Below are positions 11,301-26,300 of a stretch of DNA of 64,000 bases, piece after piece. How positions within the stretch are numbered: the stretch's first letter is position 1; every line of letters starts with the position of its first letter. The notes beneath the pieces were generated by a model. It worked only from the letters and a program-made list of their open reading frames with translations, did not search any database and was not told the origin of the DNA. The translations under genes and the position numbers were made by a program. This stretch comes from Leptidea sinapis (taxonomy: Eukaryota; Arthropoda; Insecta; Lepidoptera; Pieridae). The DNA is taken from the NCBI RefSeq assembly GCF_905404315.1, contig NC_066292.1, forward strand, positions 5,456,001-5,520,000. Direction: 5' to 3'.

Positions 11301-14300
11301 GGGGCCTATTTTTGCCGTAAAGCAGTAATGTGTAAGAGAGCAAATGGGCAAATGAGACTAACATTTTATGTCTCAAGGTAGCGCTATAACTGTAGTGCCT
11401 CTCAGAATTTTTGGGTTTTTCAAAAATCTTGATCGGCACTGCATTGTAATGGGCATGGCGTATCAATTACCATCAGCTGAACGTCCTGCTCGTCTCGTCC
11501 CTTATTTTCATAAAAAAAGGTATTTATATCATAATGACCCGTGCGCTCGTTTGGCTTCCTGTTCTATAAAAAACATGCAGAATATAGATATATTTTCATT
11601 ACCCGCTTAAGATTAAACTTGGCTGGTAATGAAAATTTACGGTTCATGATCATAATCTATAGATTATACCACTAACGTTAGTATGTTTATGATGCAAGCC
11701 GATTCGGTAACGCGGTAGGTCTACGAATAATTAGAAATACTAAAGAAAATTTTTCACTACAATGTGGGGGTGTGGTCTCGAACTGACTTTATCCGAACTT
11801 GACGGCTCAGTGTCAATCATAATTCAATACTCACAAAATAAAGCCCTCAGCATGCCTAAGACTCGCTGTGATGAATATGAAGTAAGGCGTGCTCATTGCC
11901 CAGTACCATTGCCGTGGAAAACGATGTGCGTAAGCGTGGCATCATCATGATGAATGGAATATGTTTAGAAAGAGTTGAAAATCTTAATAAATATGCACGT
12001 TGATATACAACGGAACGTGCCTTAAAATAATACGTACTTAGGTGAATACCCCTTTTACTGGTATTGTAATTTAACGTTCGATCAATGGGCAGGACAGACA
12101 GGAAAATGTCGCGTTGAAAAGGTATTTCTTTAGGAATAGGCCATATAATAACACATTTTTATTGTTTAACGAGTAGGATGGCCGAGATCGGTCGCCGGAC
12201 CGTAATCAGATTGAAGCAGAGGGTAGTCTGGGAGCCAATCATCGGCAGTATCTCGGCGGCGTGATGGCTCCCGACCCGCCCGAACTGTTCATGGAAGACA
12301 TACCAGACGACGTGCCGCCCGACGCGATACGAACCTTAGTGGAGCATCACAGGTATAGTAATCTTATCTAATTGCCACTAATGAAATCCTCTTAGGAGAT
12401 GATCCTCTAGGGATGTATTGCCAGCTTTTAGCATATTATAAAGTTAATTGTTTGGACCGGTAATCAGGCAAAACGGAGTCGAGTTCCTGGAGGCGGTGGC
12501 CGCGCTAGATACGTGCGGCGTGGAGCGAGCGCGTCGCAACTTCTGGAAGTGCGAGTCCACAGCCCTGTGTCGGCGGACCCTGGCGCGACTGGCCGCGCGC
12601 CGCCACCTGGCGCTGTGGCTGCGGCGCGCCGACCTGCGCCTGTACCAGCGCGCCGCGGACCTGCTGCTGCCCGACGTGCTCAGCCCTATCCCCTCTCACC
12701 TCACGCAGGTAACCGTGGCTAGGTCTAGGGCTTCCAATCCCGCGGCCTGTATTCAATCTCGGCATTTGCGGGACTACGAATTTTCAATCTCGCGGGATCT
12801 CTATATTTGCGGGTTCCCGCATAATGAAAATATGCACATTTAGAACAATGAATTTATCAACTCCACAGTTATTTACGTACTTATTACTATTAAAATGTGA
12901 TCAATCAAATTATACTGTTTTTTTCACAAAAAGGGCTTGTACGTGAATGAATCTTTCATTCACGTACACACCCTTAAATTTTTATTCTATTCTAAAAGGA
13001 CGTATCAATAAACATCACGAAAATACGAAACAGTTAATAACTTGACTTATTAAGAATAATAATTCACACAGATTATCCTATTTTGCATCGCATGCACGCT
13101 TTTTTCAGTCCCGCAAATCCCGCGAATCTCGCGCCCGTAATCCCGCGGTATAGGAAAATGGTGCGGGATCCCGCAATACCGAGATGTCGGTATTGCGGGA
13201 TCCCTACTTAGGTCGGTTGCATTTTATCTGACGTCTATTGAGAGCTTTCCGACGAAGGAAAACATCCACACAAAACCTGCCCTCACCTACGAAGAAAATC
13301 AAAGGTTTTGTGAACTTCACACATCACCCTCAATTGGCATATGTACAATAATCATCGAGTTGCGGAATTATAACCCTTTTATCTATATAAATTTTGTTTT
13401 AAATTTTAGGGAGAGTTAAGGTTCTTCACGTCAAGGTAATTTCAAGGTCAATTGATATATTATTATAGTAAGCATTATTACATAATATGTTTGCAGGCCA
13501 TACGCAATTTCGCGAAAACTCTGGAGTCTGCACTGTCAGCGGGGTCGGCCGGTGCTCCCACTATTTCTGCTCGTGCTCAGAATGTAGCCGCGGCCTGTCT
13601 GTCGGCCGCACTGCGGCGCTACACTTCGCTCAACCACCTGGCGCAGGCCGCCCGAGCCGTGCTCGCTAACCACCACCAGATACACCAGGTGCGTGTGACT
13701 AACAACCGCATCAGTTACATGTGCGGCTCGAAGGACCAGTGCACTAATAATTAATTGTTGGAGCTTCTGAACCTTACAGTCACAGACTAAAGATGACTAA
13801 GACAATGCAATCAAAATTTGTAATATGTACAATGTTTGGAGTTATGTTTCGAAAAGCGGTTTTTTTTTGCATTATCTCTACCTACATCTGATCTTCATGA
13901 TATTTATAAAACAATTCCTATGAAATTAGGCCGTCTGAAACGCCGTTTTCGACTAAAAGAACTTCCTTGGTGCGTGATTCCAGATTATAACATTTTTCAG
14001 ATGACAGCTAGATCATTCTAGATTTAAAAAATGTACAAAATTGTATTGAAAAGTGAAGTAAACACGGAAAATAGAGTTATTTTTTAATACGACTCCGGGC
14101 GTGGAACTAACACAACAGAAACAGATTGCTGGATCAATGCTGTCTTGGAAGAAGAGATGTTTAAGGTAAATAATGATGAATTGAATGCGATGGTAGAAGC
14201 CGAGTATCAAACTACTAAGGAAATAGCGCCATGTTTTAGTGTTAACGATGAAATAAAAAATGTATTTTACCTTACAATTTTTAACCTCCCGCTAAGAAAA

Positions 14301-17300
14301 TTGAAAGTTTTCAAAAATCGTGAAGTTATGTACCCCGTTTTGCAAAAATCGAATTCTCATCAGATCTCGACGGTTTGAGGTCCTAAGTAGCTTTGTATGT
14401 GTGTGTGTCTGTAAGTCTGTCATCATCCTATAACTTGAACGGTGTGACCGATTTCATCGCTGTTGGCGCGATTGCGAAAGGGCTTGGCCAAACTTTCATT
14501 TTTAATACAATTTGGACCGATTCGGACCGTTAGATTTTGAGAAATCTCAAAAACCTACACAATGTAAATGTGTTTTTTTGGAATAAATTTTAAACGGCTG
14601 TAACGATAAAAAACTAATCAGCTTTTAACATAAAAAAAACCACGTCGATCGCCACCAAGCCGGTCAATATCAGTTGATCGGTTCGAGAGATTTTTAACAA
14701 AAGAAAACCGAAGTGTTTTTTCGGAATTACTCCGAAATTCTTAGCTCGATTAATTCAAACTCAAAGATTCTGTATGAGGCTTAAAAAACTGCGTCGTATG
14801 CCGCCAATGTTACCGTGAATTACGAAGACCTCTAAAACATCATAAATGCAATTCTAAGCGCCTAAGTATGGAATTAGCGGGAAGTTGCAGTAGCGGATAG
14901 CCTTCAGGGTCAAACGTTTGCCTAATTTTTTCGGCGATTCCTTACTTTAACCTCTAATTATGATGTTGCGACAGTTATTTTTTCTGTTCACGATACAGTT
15001 TTAGTGTCACTTGCAGATGGTGTCAGATTTGAGCCGCGTTGATTTCCGCGTTGTTCGCGAGCAAGCAGGCTGGGCGTGTGCGGCGCCAGGAGAGACACAC
15101 CGCAGCGCACATGACTTCGATGCTGATTTTAAGGTACTTTATTAACGTTGAATTCCTTATCAACGTGATACGGATATAATATTATTTTTGACACACTGCA
15201 ATATTAAAGCTTCACTGCCTTATTCATAATAAAACTCTTTTCGAAGGTATAAAGCTATATTAGTTAAAACGTGTTTTAAGCCGACGAACGTTCGATAAAA
15301 TTCCTTATTCATATCTGTAGATAAATCTCCCAAAACTAATACGTCTCTATAGTACGCAATGTTGCCATATCGACCAAAAAAAACTTGATTTTAACTAATT
15401 TAATGAGGAAATGTCAATGGTTTGTCAGTTGTCAAAAGTCGATATCAAAATAAGTCGAACTTCAAAAATCATAGTTTTGAAGTCTGTCGGTTTTCAATCT
15501 ATGACGGATATCCAACAACTTTGAGCGGGAAGCTAGGTATATAACACAACAGCTGATCGATGTCGGCCATGTTTTTTTGCGTTCGAATGCTGAAAATAGG
15601 TTTATAGAAGGATCTTAGGTACTATGAGTCACGTCAGCTTTATCGAATAGATTATGAGCGTTTTAGCTCTAATATGCGATTATGAATACAATTTTTTAAC
15701 AAGCGTATATTAGCGATGTTTTAAATCTCCGCTAAGTCATTATGAATAAGACAGTAAATATTGACAAGGAATTAGAGATGAGATTATCATATTTTTAGGA
15801 TGAGTAACATAATTAAATATTAGCTATTAGTGGGTGTACATACTCTATTATTACAAATAAAAAGGGATATCTACTATAAATAAAATCATTTTATTTTTGT
15901 TTTTCACGATTATGTCTACGTTTCTTAAAATGTCATAATCAACGGATGGCTAAAGTCTTCAAATCATGATGAATACTTACTAGTGAGAGTATAATTTTTG
16001 CTACAGAATATTATTATTGATACACTTTTACACAAATTATCTTGGCCCAAACTAGGCATAGCTTGTTGTATGGGTATAAGACAACGATATATTTAATACA
16101 ATATACTTACTTAAACATACATAAATACATATTATAAACATCCATGACTCGGAAACAAACATCCATATTCATCATTTAAATGTTTGCACCTACCGGGGAT
16201 TCAAACCCGGGACCTCTAGCTCAGTAGGCAGGGTTACTACTGGGCTAAATGGGTAGATATCGAATAGATTACGTCATGTTGGATTCTGAGCACAGATAAT
16301 GACTTTAGAATCATTTATTTATCTATTTGGGTTAACAAACAATGAACACAGGGTGATTTAGAATAAAGTATACAATAATTTAATATTGATTGTAGTATCC
16401 ATACTGAATTTACTACAAAGTACACTACAAGGTTATATTTACAAGCTGATTGAGAGCTGAATATAATACCTATAATTATAACGACTACATATCATTTTAA
16501 GCTAAATTATTATCTTGTAACATTCGTGAATGATATTCAAGAAGTGTGGGACGTGAATGCTATTTTTTAAGTTGTCAGAATATAAACACTAATGGAGCTT
16601 GTAAGTAATTATCTTTTGATATTCAGTAAATTATTAATAACCAATTTTGTATCAGTGTGATCAACGTGACAATATTTTTAAAGTGTTAAAATAACAATCT
16701 TTTATGGAATAGCAACATTTTTTTTTGTGTTTTTGCGGTCAAATCGTTGTTTAACGCTAGGTCGATAAAAAAGTTCATTTTTGGAATAAAATTTCATTAC
16801 AAATAACCCTTAGCAAGTTAATTCCAAATTCTAACATCTCTGCAATATATATTATTTATTTATATATTTGGGCAACTAACAAATTACACTCTTAACATGC
16901 TTAAACTTAAAATATAATAATAAAATGGATAAGAGTTAATTCACTTGTAAGCTACCACAGCATTCATAATTTTGACTACGCTAATAGGACAGTAATTTTA
17001 ACAATTTATAAACTAAAATCTAAAAATATTGTAATATATAATTTAAAATAAAAATGAAAATATGAAAACAAGGTTTCTAAGTCACATGTGTAAATTAAGT
17101 ATTATCTTTTTATATTGAGCAAGCGGAATGAATAAATCAATGTTCTGCGATTTGGCCAGTGAGTTGACCTACAGAGCCTAGAAGTAGTTGCGTTTTGACC
17201 CAGATTAGTCCTAGATTGTGGTACTACAAACAACGAATAGACATTTTTTCTTATTAATTTTGGTGGAACGTTTATTTTGAATTTGGATAGCAAGTATGGA

Positions 17301-20300
17301 GAATCTATTTTACAGCTAAAAATATTGTGTAAAAACAAAAGATCTATACTATCCTTCTATCCGCCAGTGGGATCACACTGTAATGTTTTAGCCTTTTTTG
17401 GTAGCTTGAGTGCTTTTTCGCTAAGAAGTCATTATAAGATATGTTATGATACATAAAGCGTCTTTGCACACTCTCAATACGCTTAATAAATATATCATAC
17501 TATGGACTCCAAACTACGCTGCAGTATTCTAAGATGGACCGTACAAAAGAGTTATTTTGGTTGAATGAGATTTAAATTCTTTGGTATTCCTAATTATAAA
17601 ACCGAGTATTCTGAATGCTGTATTGGCTATGTTCTCTATATGTTTGTGAAATTTTAATTCTTTATCAAAACAAATTCCGATGTCCTTAAATTCAGTAACA
17701 TTCGATAGGCCTTGAGCATTTAGAGCATACGTATTAACTGTTGTATCTTTATTACGATTACATTGCATTGTAAAGCATTTGGATGTATTTAAAGAAATAT
17801 CGTTCAATTTGCATCAATCAGTCAATCTGTGTAGATCTTGTTGAAGTAATTTGGTATCTTCAAAAGATATTATTGGCCTTAATATTTTAAGATCATCAGT
17901 ATGTAGAAAATATTTAGAAAATTTAAAACAGCATGGTATGTCATTTATAAATATATTAAATAATATTGGACCTAGATGAGACCCTTGAGGGACGCCTGAT
18001 ATATTTTTGTAAGAATTAGATACGAAACCATTGATTACAACTGTAGAGTGTCTATCTTGAAGATAATAGGAAAACCATTTCAAAATAGAACAGGAAAGTC
18101 CTACTTTCTTCAATTTTTCAATCAGTATTATATGATTAACGTGATCAAACGCTTTGCTGATATCTGTGTAGATCACGTCCACGGGAATCCGATTGTCTAG
18201 TGATTCAACTAAAATATTTGAGAATGATACTAAATTAGAGACAGTGTAACGCGACTTTACAAACCCATGTTGTTCATTAGTTATGATTTGTTTTAGATAC
18301 CATGTTAATTTAGAAGTTATAAGTTTTTCAAGGACCGTACCAAAGTTAACTAAGATTGATATAGGCCGATAGTTAGAGATTTGGCATTTATCTCCGGATT
18401 TATACACAGGTACAATTAAAGCGTTTTTCCATTTTTTCGGGAATTCGCCTGTACTTAGAGATTTATTAAATATAAGTCTAAGAGGTGAAGCTAAGACATT
18501 ACTGCATCTTTTAATAAATACTGCTGGAATGCCATCACTACCTGCACCCTTTTTTTCATCTACATTCTGGAGTCTAATACTTTACGGACCTCCGATTCGG
18601 TAAACAATAAAGAGCACTTTATTTCACATTTTATTACACATCTTATTTACTATAACTTGCTTTACTTTGACATATTGACGTGACGTTCGTTTGGACATTG
18701 TCGAGCAAGACGTTGTAAAAGATTGTTTTTATTTAATATCATATGTGTTGTGTAGATAATTAATTAAATATAAAATATCGACCTATAAACGTAAACATAA
18801 ACATAAGGACTTTTCAAGGAATTTTCTTCAACTCATTTACATATTATTTAACCCTTCGCAAACTGATTGATCCCTCTAAGATTCAATTGCGTTGATCACC
18901 AAGCGATTTTGGCGCGCGCAAGTGTATCTATGCGTATTATTTTACGTGAAGCAATATAATGGTTATAATTAGGATAATTTCAGTGAATGTATTTGAAAGC
19001 TATAAGACCATGCATTAAATTATTCAAAACCCAAAATTGTTTTATTGTTTCTTAGCCGTGTTGTTAATTCGTAGATATTGATATTTATTTTGAATGATCG
19101 TTCGTTGTCCCGCAGACCTCGTTCCAGGCGACCCTGGGGCGCGGCATGTCGCTGGAGCAGTGGGCGGGTTGGCTCGAGCGCGGTGTGCGAGCCGCACTGG
19201 CGCCGCACAGCGGCCGCTCCGACTACACGCCGCGCGCGCGCCGCTTGCTGCTCGACTGCTCCTTCTACTCCTCGCTCGTCATCCGCGAGCTCACGCTCAG
19301 GTACCTCCGACCAGTCAATGCATCAAATAGATCATGCAATAGCATTCATTGTTATTTTAACATTTAATTTTATAATATTGTTATCGCTCGCGTAATGCAA
19401 GGCGCTTCGTATTACTTATAACCGCGCCAGTACCAATTATCATTTATTTATGCATGACATGAGACATATGAGTATGTATTGACATTATGTACTTATCACT
19501 ATTTATCGTATAGTACCAAGTATAGTTTACATTTAATTTGCCAGTATTTTTATGCTCCTTAAACGCGATATATTGTTTGTAACATGTTTGTACTGTGGGG
19601 TACTTGTAGGTCAGCTGCGTCGTTCGGCTCGTTCCACCTCATCCGCCTGCTGTACGACGAGTACGTGGCCTACTTGGTGGAGCGACGCATCGCAGACCAT
19701 CGCCGGGAGCCGCCTGTCGCCGTCATGCAGCGAGCACACGTGAGCATTGTTTTGTTAAGATAAAATTCAAAGTCTATAGTAACTTAATCTACTGTTAATT
19801 CACAATACTCTCGTCTTCGTACCGTATGCTTCTTTTCTCAAATCAAATCAAATCAAGTCATTTAATTGCATAGATTGATTGATTACATTATAATCAAAGG
19901 TGCTAACAATCTGCCGGGTAGGCATGCAAAAATAAGTTACTTACTCTAAGTTTACCGTGAAAAACATACAACATAAAAACCAAATTATTCATAAAAGTCT
20001 ATCCACCATAATATAATAAAAATGTGAAAAATTAAAATTGCTTACTAAAAATGTTAATTTGAAATATCTGAATTAACTTATTCTAATGACTATAGATTCA
20101 TGTCTGTTAAATTCTCTTTAATTGAATAATATTTCTTCGCCATTAAAAATTCCTTAATTTTATTTTTAAAAGAGTTATATATGCTGCTGGTAGTTTATTA
20201 TATAGCTGAGGAGCCATATTAAATATACTATTACCAGAAAGTGCCGTTGTATGCTGCGTGAAACATATTTAATTTTTTCTGCGTTTACTATCTATTTGTT

Positions 20301-23300
20301 CTAATGAATACTAGCACTTCATATATATATAGGCACGGGAAAGTAAGCATTTTAAATTTATCAAAATATGGTTTACAGGAATCAGTAGGGCTTAAATGAA
20401 ATATAGTTCTTATACATTTTTTCTGACATTTAAAGACTCTATTCTTATTTTTCTATGTCAAAGTTGACAGTGATAGCTGTCAAACTACGTATATTACACA
20501 ATAACAAGCACCTTGGCGGTTTTTGGTAGCTAACACGCGTGAGTCGAGTGTTATTACAGTTTATAATTACATTTTCTCACAGTGCCTATTAATAACTTGT
20601 GATAGCAGTTTTTATTATCTTATTGGTGGTGGAGTATTTTTACTAGTAAGTATTTATTAACAATTTAACATAGATATCTAATTGCGTGCATACTAACTTA
20701 GACTTACTACCAACTTATCCATTATGGACATAACCCCCCCAGAACCTCCGGATCCTCCGGATATTCCATTACCTGGATCGAAACGTCGTTTACAGGACAG
20801 CGCAACACATAACGCAAATGCAGTCTCTAAAAAGACAATTATTGATACCGATATGGCTTCTGCATCCATACAGAATATATATAATCACCCAACTTTAGTT
20901 GTGGGGATTAAAGAATACACCTCATTAGATAAAGGTCCATTTATTATTCATGTTTCCCGCACTGAAGAAGATCCCTCTTCGGGTTTAACAATAAGACCTA
21001 TAAAATTTGGCCAACTTTTACACAGACATAAAGTTGCCAATATATGCCCGGATGGTATTCAAAAAGTTGGTAGGAATAAAATAGCAGTAATCTTCAAATC
21101 AGCTTCAGATGCCAACAAATTTTTAGATAACCCACTTTTAACTGCAAACAAATATGAAGCAAAAATACCTAATTATAATATTACAAAGATGGGTATTGTC
21201 CGCCAGGTTCCGGTGGACTTATCCATGAATGAGTTTGTCGAGTCAGTGGATCTTCCCACAGGTTGTGGAAAGATTTTAAAAGCTCGCAGACTCAATAGAA
21301 AAGTTATTGAGGATAATAAAGTTTCTTGGATCCCAACCCAAACTATAGTTATTACTTTCCAAGGACAATCACTCCCTACCAGAATATTCCTATTTCATAA
21401 CTCCCTTCCAGTAGAAACTTACCTTTTCCCCACCATTCAATGTCAGAACTGCAGCAGATTTGGACACATTAAAACTACATGCAGATCCAACTCAAGGTGT
21501 TATAAATGTGCCCAATCCCACTCTGGTGACTCATGTAATATACTAGAAAAAGATGCAAATTGTATTAATTGTTCTGGACAACATTTTTCCACCAATAAAG
21601 GTTGTCCTGAACATGGTAGGCAAAGAACAATTAAAATAATAATGTCACAAGAGAACATCTCTTATGTAGAGGCAGCAAAGCGTTGCCCAAAATCTACAAG
21701 GCCATTCACAGAAATTCTAAGTAATCCTTCCTCATCCCATAATGCCCCTACAACCCACACGAGCCAGACTAGTATTCCTTCTGCTCCAACTACCTCATAT
21801 AGGAAAACTGTTACTTCTCTTCCACACTCTAGAGCCCCATTAGGCAAGTCCTATGATAAAGCTGCTCATCAGGCCATTATTGCTGAGGTACCTTCAGTGT
21901 TCCCCAATGGCTCAGCATTAATGCATCAGTCTATTCCCTCCTCTACAGTACAGAATGAAAACCTCCTGGAGGTTCTCCTTTCACTCATTCTAAGTCTCAT
22001 ATCAAGTAACACTCTTAACATACCGTCCAACGTTGCCCATAAACTATCTCACATCTTATCCTTTTGTAACAATCATGGCCCCAGTGACCATCCTTCAATG
22101 GAACACCAGAAGCCCTACGTCCTAGGAAACCAAGCCTTATTCATCTTATAAATAAATACCTTCCCTCTGCCATCGCCATATCTGAGACATGGCTGGCCCC
22201 TGGATCACACTTCAGGGTCCCGGGCTATGCATGCCTCAGGGATGATCGAGCAGATGGTATTGGTGCAGGCTGTGCCTTATTTATAAGACGCACCCTTCCC
22301 TTTTCCCCAATAATCCTTCCAAACCAACATCCTGGTATAAATATTGTTGCTGCAAAAGTTTTGAACATCTCCATGGTCTATATACATCCCTCAACCTCAT
22401 TCAACTATGATTGCAGACATCCTCCATTTAATCTCGTCTATTCCCTCTCCTATGATTCTAATGGGAGATTTTAATGCACATCACATGTCTTGGGGCTCTA
22501 GCACTACTGATTATTTTTCTCTTTCCCTTCTTGATATTTTTGATGAATGTAATCTCTGCATAATAAATGATGGCTCTCCAACCCGCAGGGTTGCTCCTTC
22601 TCAAAATCCAAAAAGTGCAGTTGACCTGACCCTATGTTCTCCTTGTCTTGCTTCTCTTATTTCTTGGAACATCCTTCAAAATTCCAATGGCAGTGATCAC
22701 TATCCTATTATCATTTCATTACCTGATAAAGTAATCCCTGCTCAAAATTTTTCCCCTTCTCTCAAATACAGATTAACAAATGCTAATTGGCAGCAATTTT
22801 CCATTTGCCTTGATGAAAAAATTTTAAGCTTTCCCAATCCTAACCATTCAAATGCTGTTGAAAATTATAATAAATTAGCAGAGGCCATGATATTTAGTGC
22901 TGACCAAAATTTTCCCATTAAAAAACCATCCAATACTAAAATTTCAACTCCTTGGTGGGATTCAGATTGCACCAAGGCTGCTAAGGAAAGAAAATTAGCC
23001 GAAAAAACATATAATAGGAGCATGACTCTGACCAACTTCATTAATTATAAAAAAGCTGCTGCAAAGGCCACTAATTTATTTGCCAAAAAGAAAAAACAAG
23101 GTTGGATCAATTTTTGCCAGAGCTTATCTCCCTGTACTCCATCTACAATTGTATGGAAACAAGTTAAAAAATTTAGGGGTTCTTACAATCCTTCGGAGCA
23201 TGACTCAAGTGTAGATCCATCTGTATGGCTTGAATCCTTTGCAGATAGGTTGTCACCCCCTTCAGTTCCTAATGAAGACTATCTCCCTTCACCTCCAATC

Positions 23301-26300
23301 CCTCTCTCATCAACTCATAGTTTAGACTCCCCTTTCTCTTTTTCAGAACTCCTTCTGGCATTGGATGGCTTAGTTGACACTTCTCCCGGGGCCGATGGCA
23401 TCCCCTATTCTTTCCTTAAACAATCTTCAATCAGATCCCAAGAATATTATCTCAAAATTATCAATAACTTATTTGATGTTGGTGCCATACCTCCATCTTG
23501 GAAAAATCAAGTGATCATTCCTATACTCAAACCAGGTCAGAGTCCATCTAAAGCCACCAGTTATAGACCTATTGCCCTATCATCTGCTCTTGCAAAAATA
23601 TGTGAACATATGATCAAACATCGACTTGAGTGGTTTGTTGAATACAATAACCTCATTTCCGATTCCCAGTTTGGATTCAGAAAGGGGAAGAGCTCATTAG
23701 ATAGCTTGGGTATCCTTACCACTGATATAAGATTAGCCCTTTTCCAAAAAGAACCTCTTTGGGAGTTTTTCTAGATATAGAATCCGCATATGATAACGTG
23801 TCTCTTCCTCTGCTCAGGAGCAAACTCATTCAGCTGAGTATTCCAGCGAAGTTAACTCGATTCATATGCAATATGCTAATGGAGCGAACAATTACCATTA
23901 AAGGCCCATCCTCATACCTACCTCCTAAAACAGTTTGGAAAGGTTTACCTCAAGGTTCTGTTCTCAGTCCTTTACTATACAACCTGTATACCTCTGATAT
24001 TTCTAGCACAGTTACCCCCTTTTGCCAAATCTTGCAATATGCAGATGATATTGTTCTATATACTTCTGATAAGTCTATACAGGCTTCTTCTAATCGTTTG
24101 AGTAATGCTCTAGAATATCTCTCATCATACCTCTTGAAACATGGGTTAACACTATCACCTTCCAAAAGTAGGGTAGTTTTATTCACCAACAAAAGACGTC
24201 TCCCTGTAATCAAAGTCAAAATTTACAATATTGAAGTTCCTTTTGTCGATAATGTTAAGTTCTTGGATGTATGGTTGGATCAAAAATTGACAGGTGTAAA
24301 GCACTTTAACTACATCTCCCAAAAGTGTGAAAAAAATATTAATATCCTTCGCTCATTATCTGGCGTTTGGTGGGGGGCTCACCCCTTCACCCAAAGATTG
24401 CTATACAATGCCATAATTCGTAGCCACATGGATTATGGCACGTTACTTTTGATTCCAGGCAATAAGGCAGGTTTAGATAAGTTAGACAAATTACAGGCAA
24501 AATGTTTGCGCATTATATTAGGAGCTATGAAATCTAGTCCTATTAATGCTATGCAGGTCGAGTGTGTAGAACCTCCCCTCTCGCTTCGTCGACAGTTCCT
24601 CGCTAATAAACTGTTTTTTAAATTTGCGGAATTCCGGGATCACCCTTTGCTGCATAAATTAGAACAATTAGTTGGCCTATACAACAATAACCAAATTTCT
24701 CAAGATAAGAGATCATGTCTTGCCCATAGTTACCTATTGTACTCTCAACTCCCTAACCCCTTTTTTCAACTTTCGAAATTACCGCTATTCTCAATGCCTT
24801 TTAATGCACTCACCTTCCAACCCTTAATAATTTTAGATCTGGGCATTAATAAGTTCACCATAGAAGCTAACAAAACTTTTTCTCATGTTATGCATTCAGA
24901 TTTCCAAAATTGGCATAAGATTTTCACTGATGCTTCTAAAATACACATGAGCCCAGTTGGTGTTGCAGTATGGATCCCCTCCACAAGAATTGTATTAAGT
25001 TATAGCTGCCCAACTGTCACTTCGGTATTCACAGGGGAAGCAATTGCTATACTTGAAGCTATTTTATTTATTAAGTCCCATGGCCTAAACAATTCTATTA
25101 TATTATCAGACTCCAAAAGCTGCCTTCAATCCATCCTCTCAAATCCATTTCGCTCAAAAAGTAGGTTTCCAATTATACTTAAGATAAGTGAAAACTTGAA
25201 AGAGTGCTATGATCTCAACATCAACATAGTTCTAGCATGGATACCAGGCCATGCAGGTATAATCGGCAATGAAAATGCTGATGCTTGTGCCAGGTCAGCT
25301 GCTCATACAGGTTCCCAACAACATTCTCAAATCTTCTCTCATGACTTGTGCTCCACTTTGAAAATAAATATGTTTGAGAGGTGGTCATACATCTGGCAGG
25401 TTTCCAAAACTGCTAAAGGCGTCTTTTATGGTGATATTCAACCTGTAATCCCATTAAAACCGTGGTTCTCGAAATTTAGATTCCCCAATAAATCAATAAT
25501 ATCAACAGTTTGCCGGTTACGCTTAAACCACTCTTGCACTCCAGTATTCCTAGCCAAATTAAGAATTAGAGACCATTCTCTATGTGAATGTGGACTTGAT
25601 GAGGGAAATGTAGACCATTTATTCTTTAATTGCCCTTTAATGAAGTCTTCCTTGTACAACTTTATACCTCCTGAAATCCCCCGCCCCACCTCCATGAAAT
25701 GCCTCCTCACCTTTGTTTTCACTCCTTTTGTAAATACTTTATGTAAATATATTAAACAGAATAATATTAAGTTATAACTAACACAATAAATGTTTTATAT
25801 AAGTAATATTATCAGTGTTTGTCCATTATAATCTAACAGCATGTATATTTGTTTCAGGTATAATAAGAAAATAAATCTGTTTTGATTCTGGGCACCGGTC
25901 ATTACTATAATCACTTATAAAATCGTTTACACCGATCAAATGACACACTCTAAGCTTGTTGGTCTACTGAAACGTGACATTGGCGAGTTGTGGTGCCGCT
26001 TCCACAGAAGCCACTAAAAAGAATAGAATAGAATAGAACAAGCACCTTCTTATACTTCTAGATTTGACGGTCAGTACAACGAAACGTGATTACACGCGAG
26101 GTGTTTTAGAAAAAGATACGAGGCAGGAGAGCGGGTAAACACCGCACGTGTTATTGTGGGTTATGTCTAAAAGATAGACATACACCACTGTGGAATTTTT
26201 TGTAGACCTTTTTAAGGTGCACAATACTGTAGTACATTATTTTGATCTATCTCGCAGGTTTCAGTCAGCATTTGCAATGTAAGCGCAAAAAAAAATTGTT

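Larger units (their letters stand above)
20515..26036 (+). mobile_element. I-type LINE (EN-RT-RNase H) with 12-bp target duplication
   Basis: A 5.5 kb element flanked by direct repeats AACAAGCACCTT at 20503-20514 and 26037-26048. It has a 5' leader, ORF1 (20724-22151), overlapping ORF2 (from 22075) and a short 3' UTR ending in a GAATA repeat (26020-26035) instead of poly(A). The RNase H domain plus CCHC ORF1 place it in the I superfamily (I/Nimb-like). It looks full length, but ORF2 is frameshifted three times. Confidence 0.93.

Noticed and set aside
12505..12765. Minus-strand and alternate-frame ORFs over Rfx exon d
   Set aside because: Shadows of the GC-rich exon; no family resemblance.
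20460..20514. Possible extra Rfx exon before the I-type LINE
   Set aside because: No acceptor/donor pair in phase and no RFX motif; it is the LINE target region.
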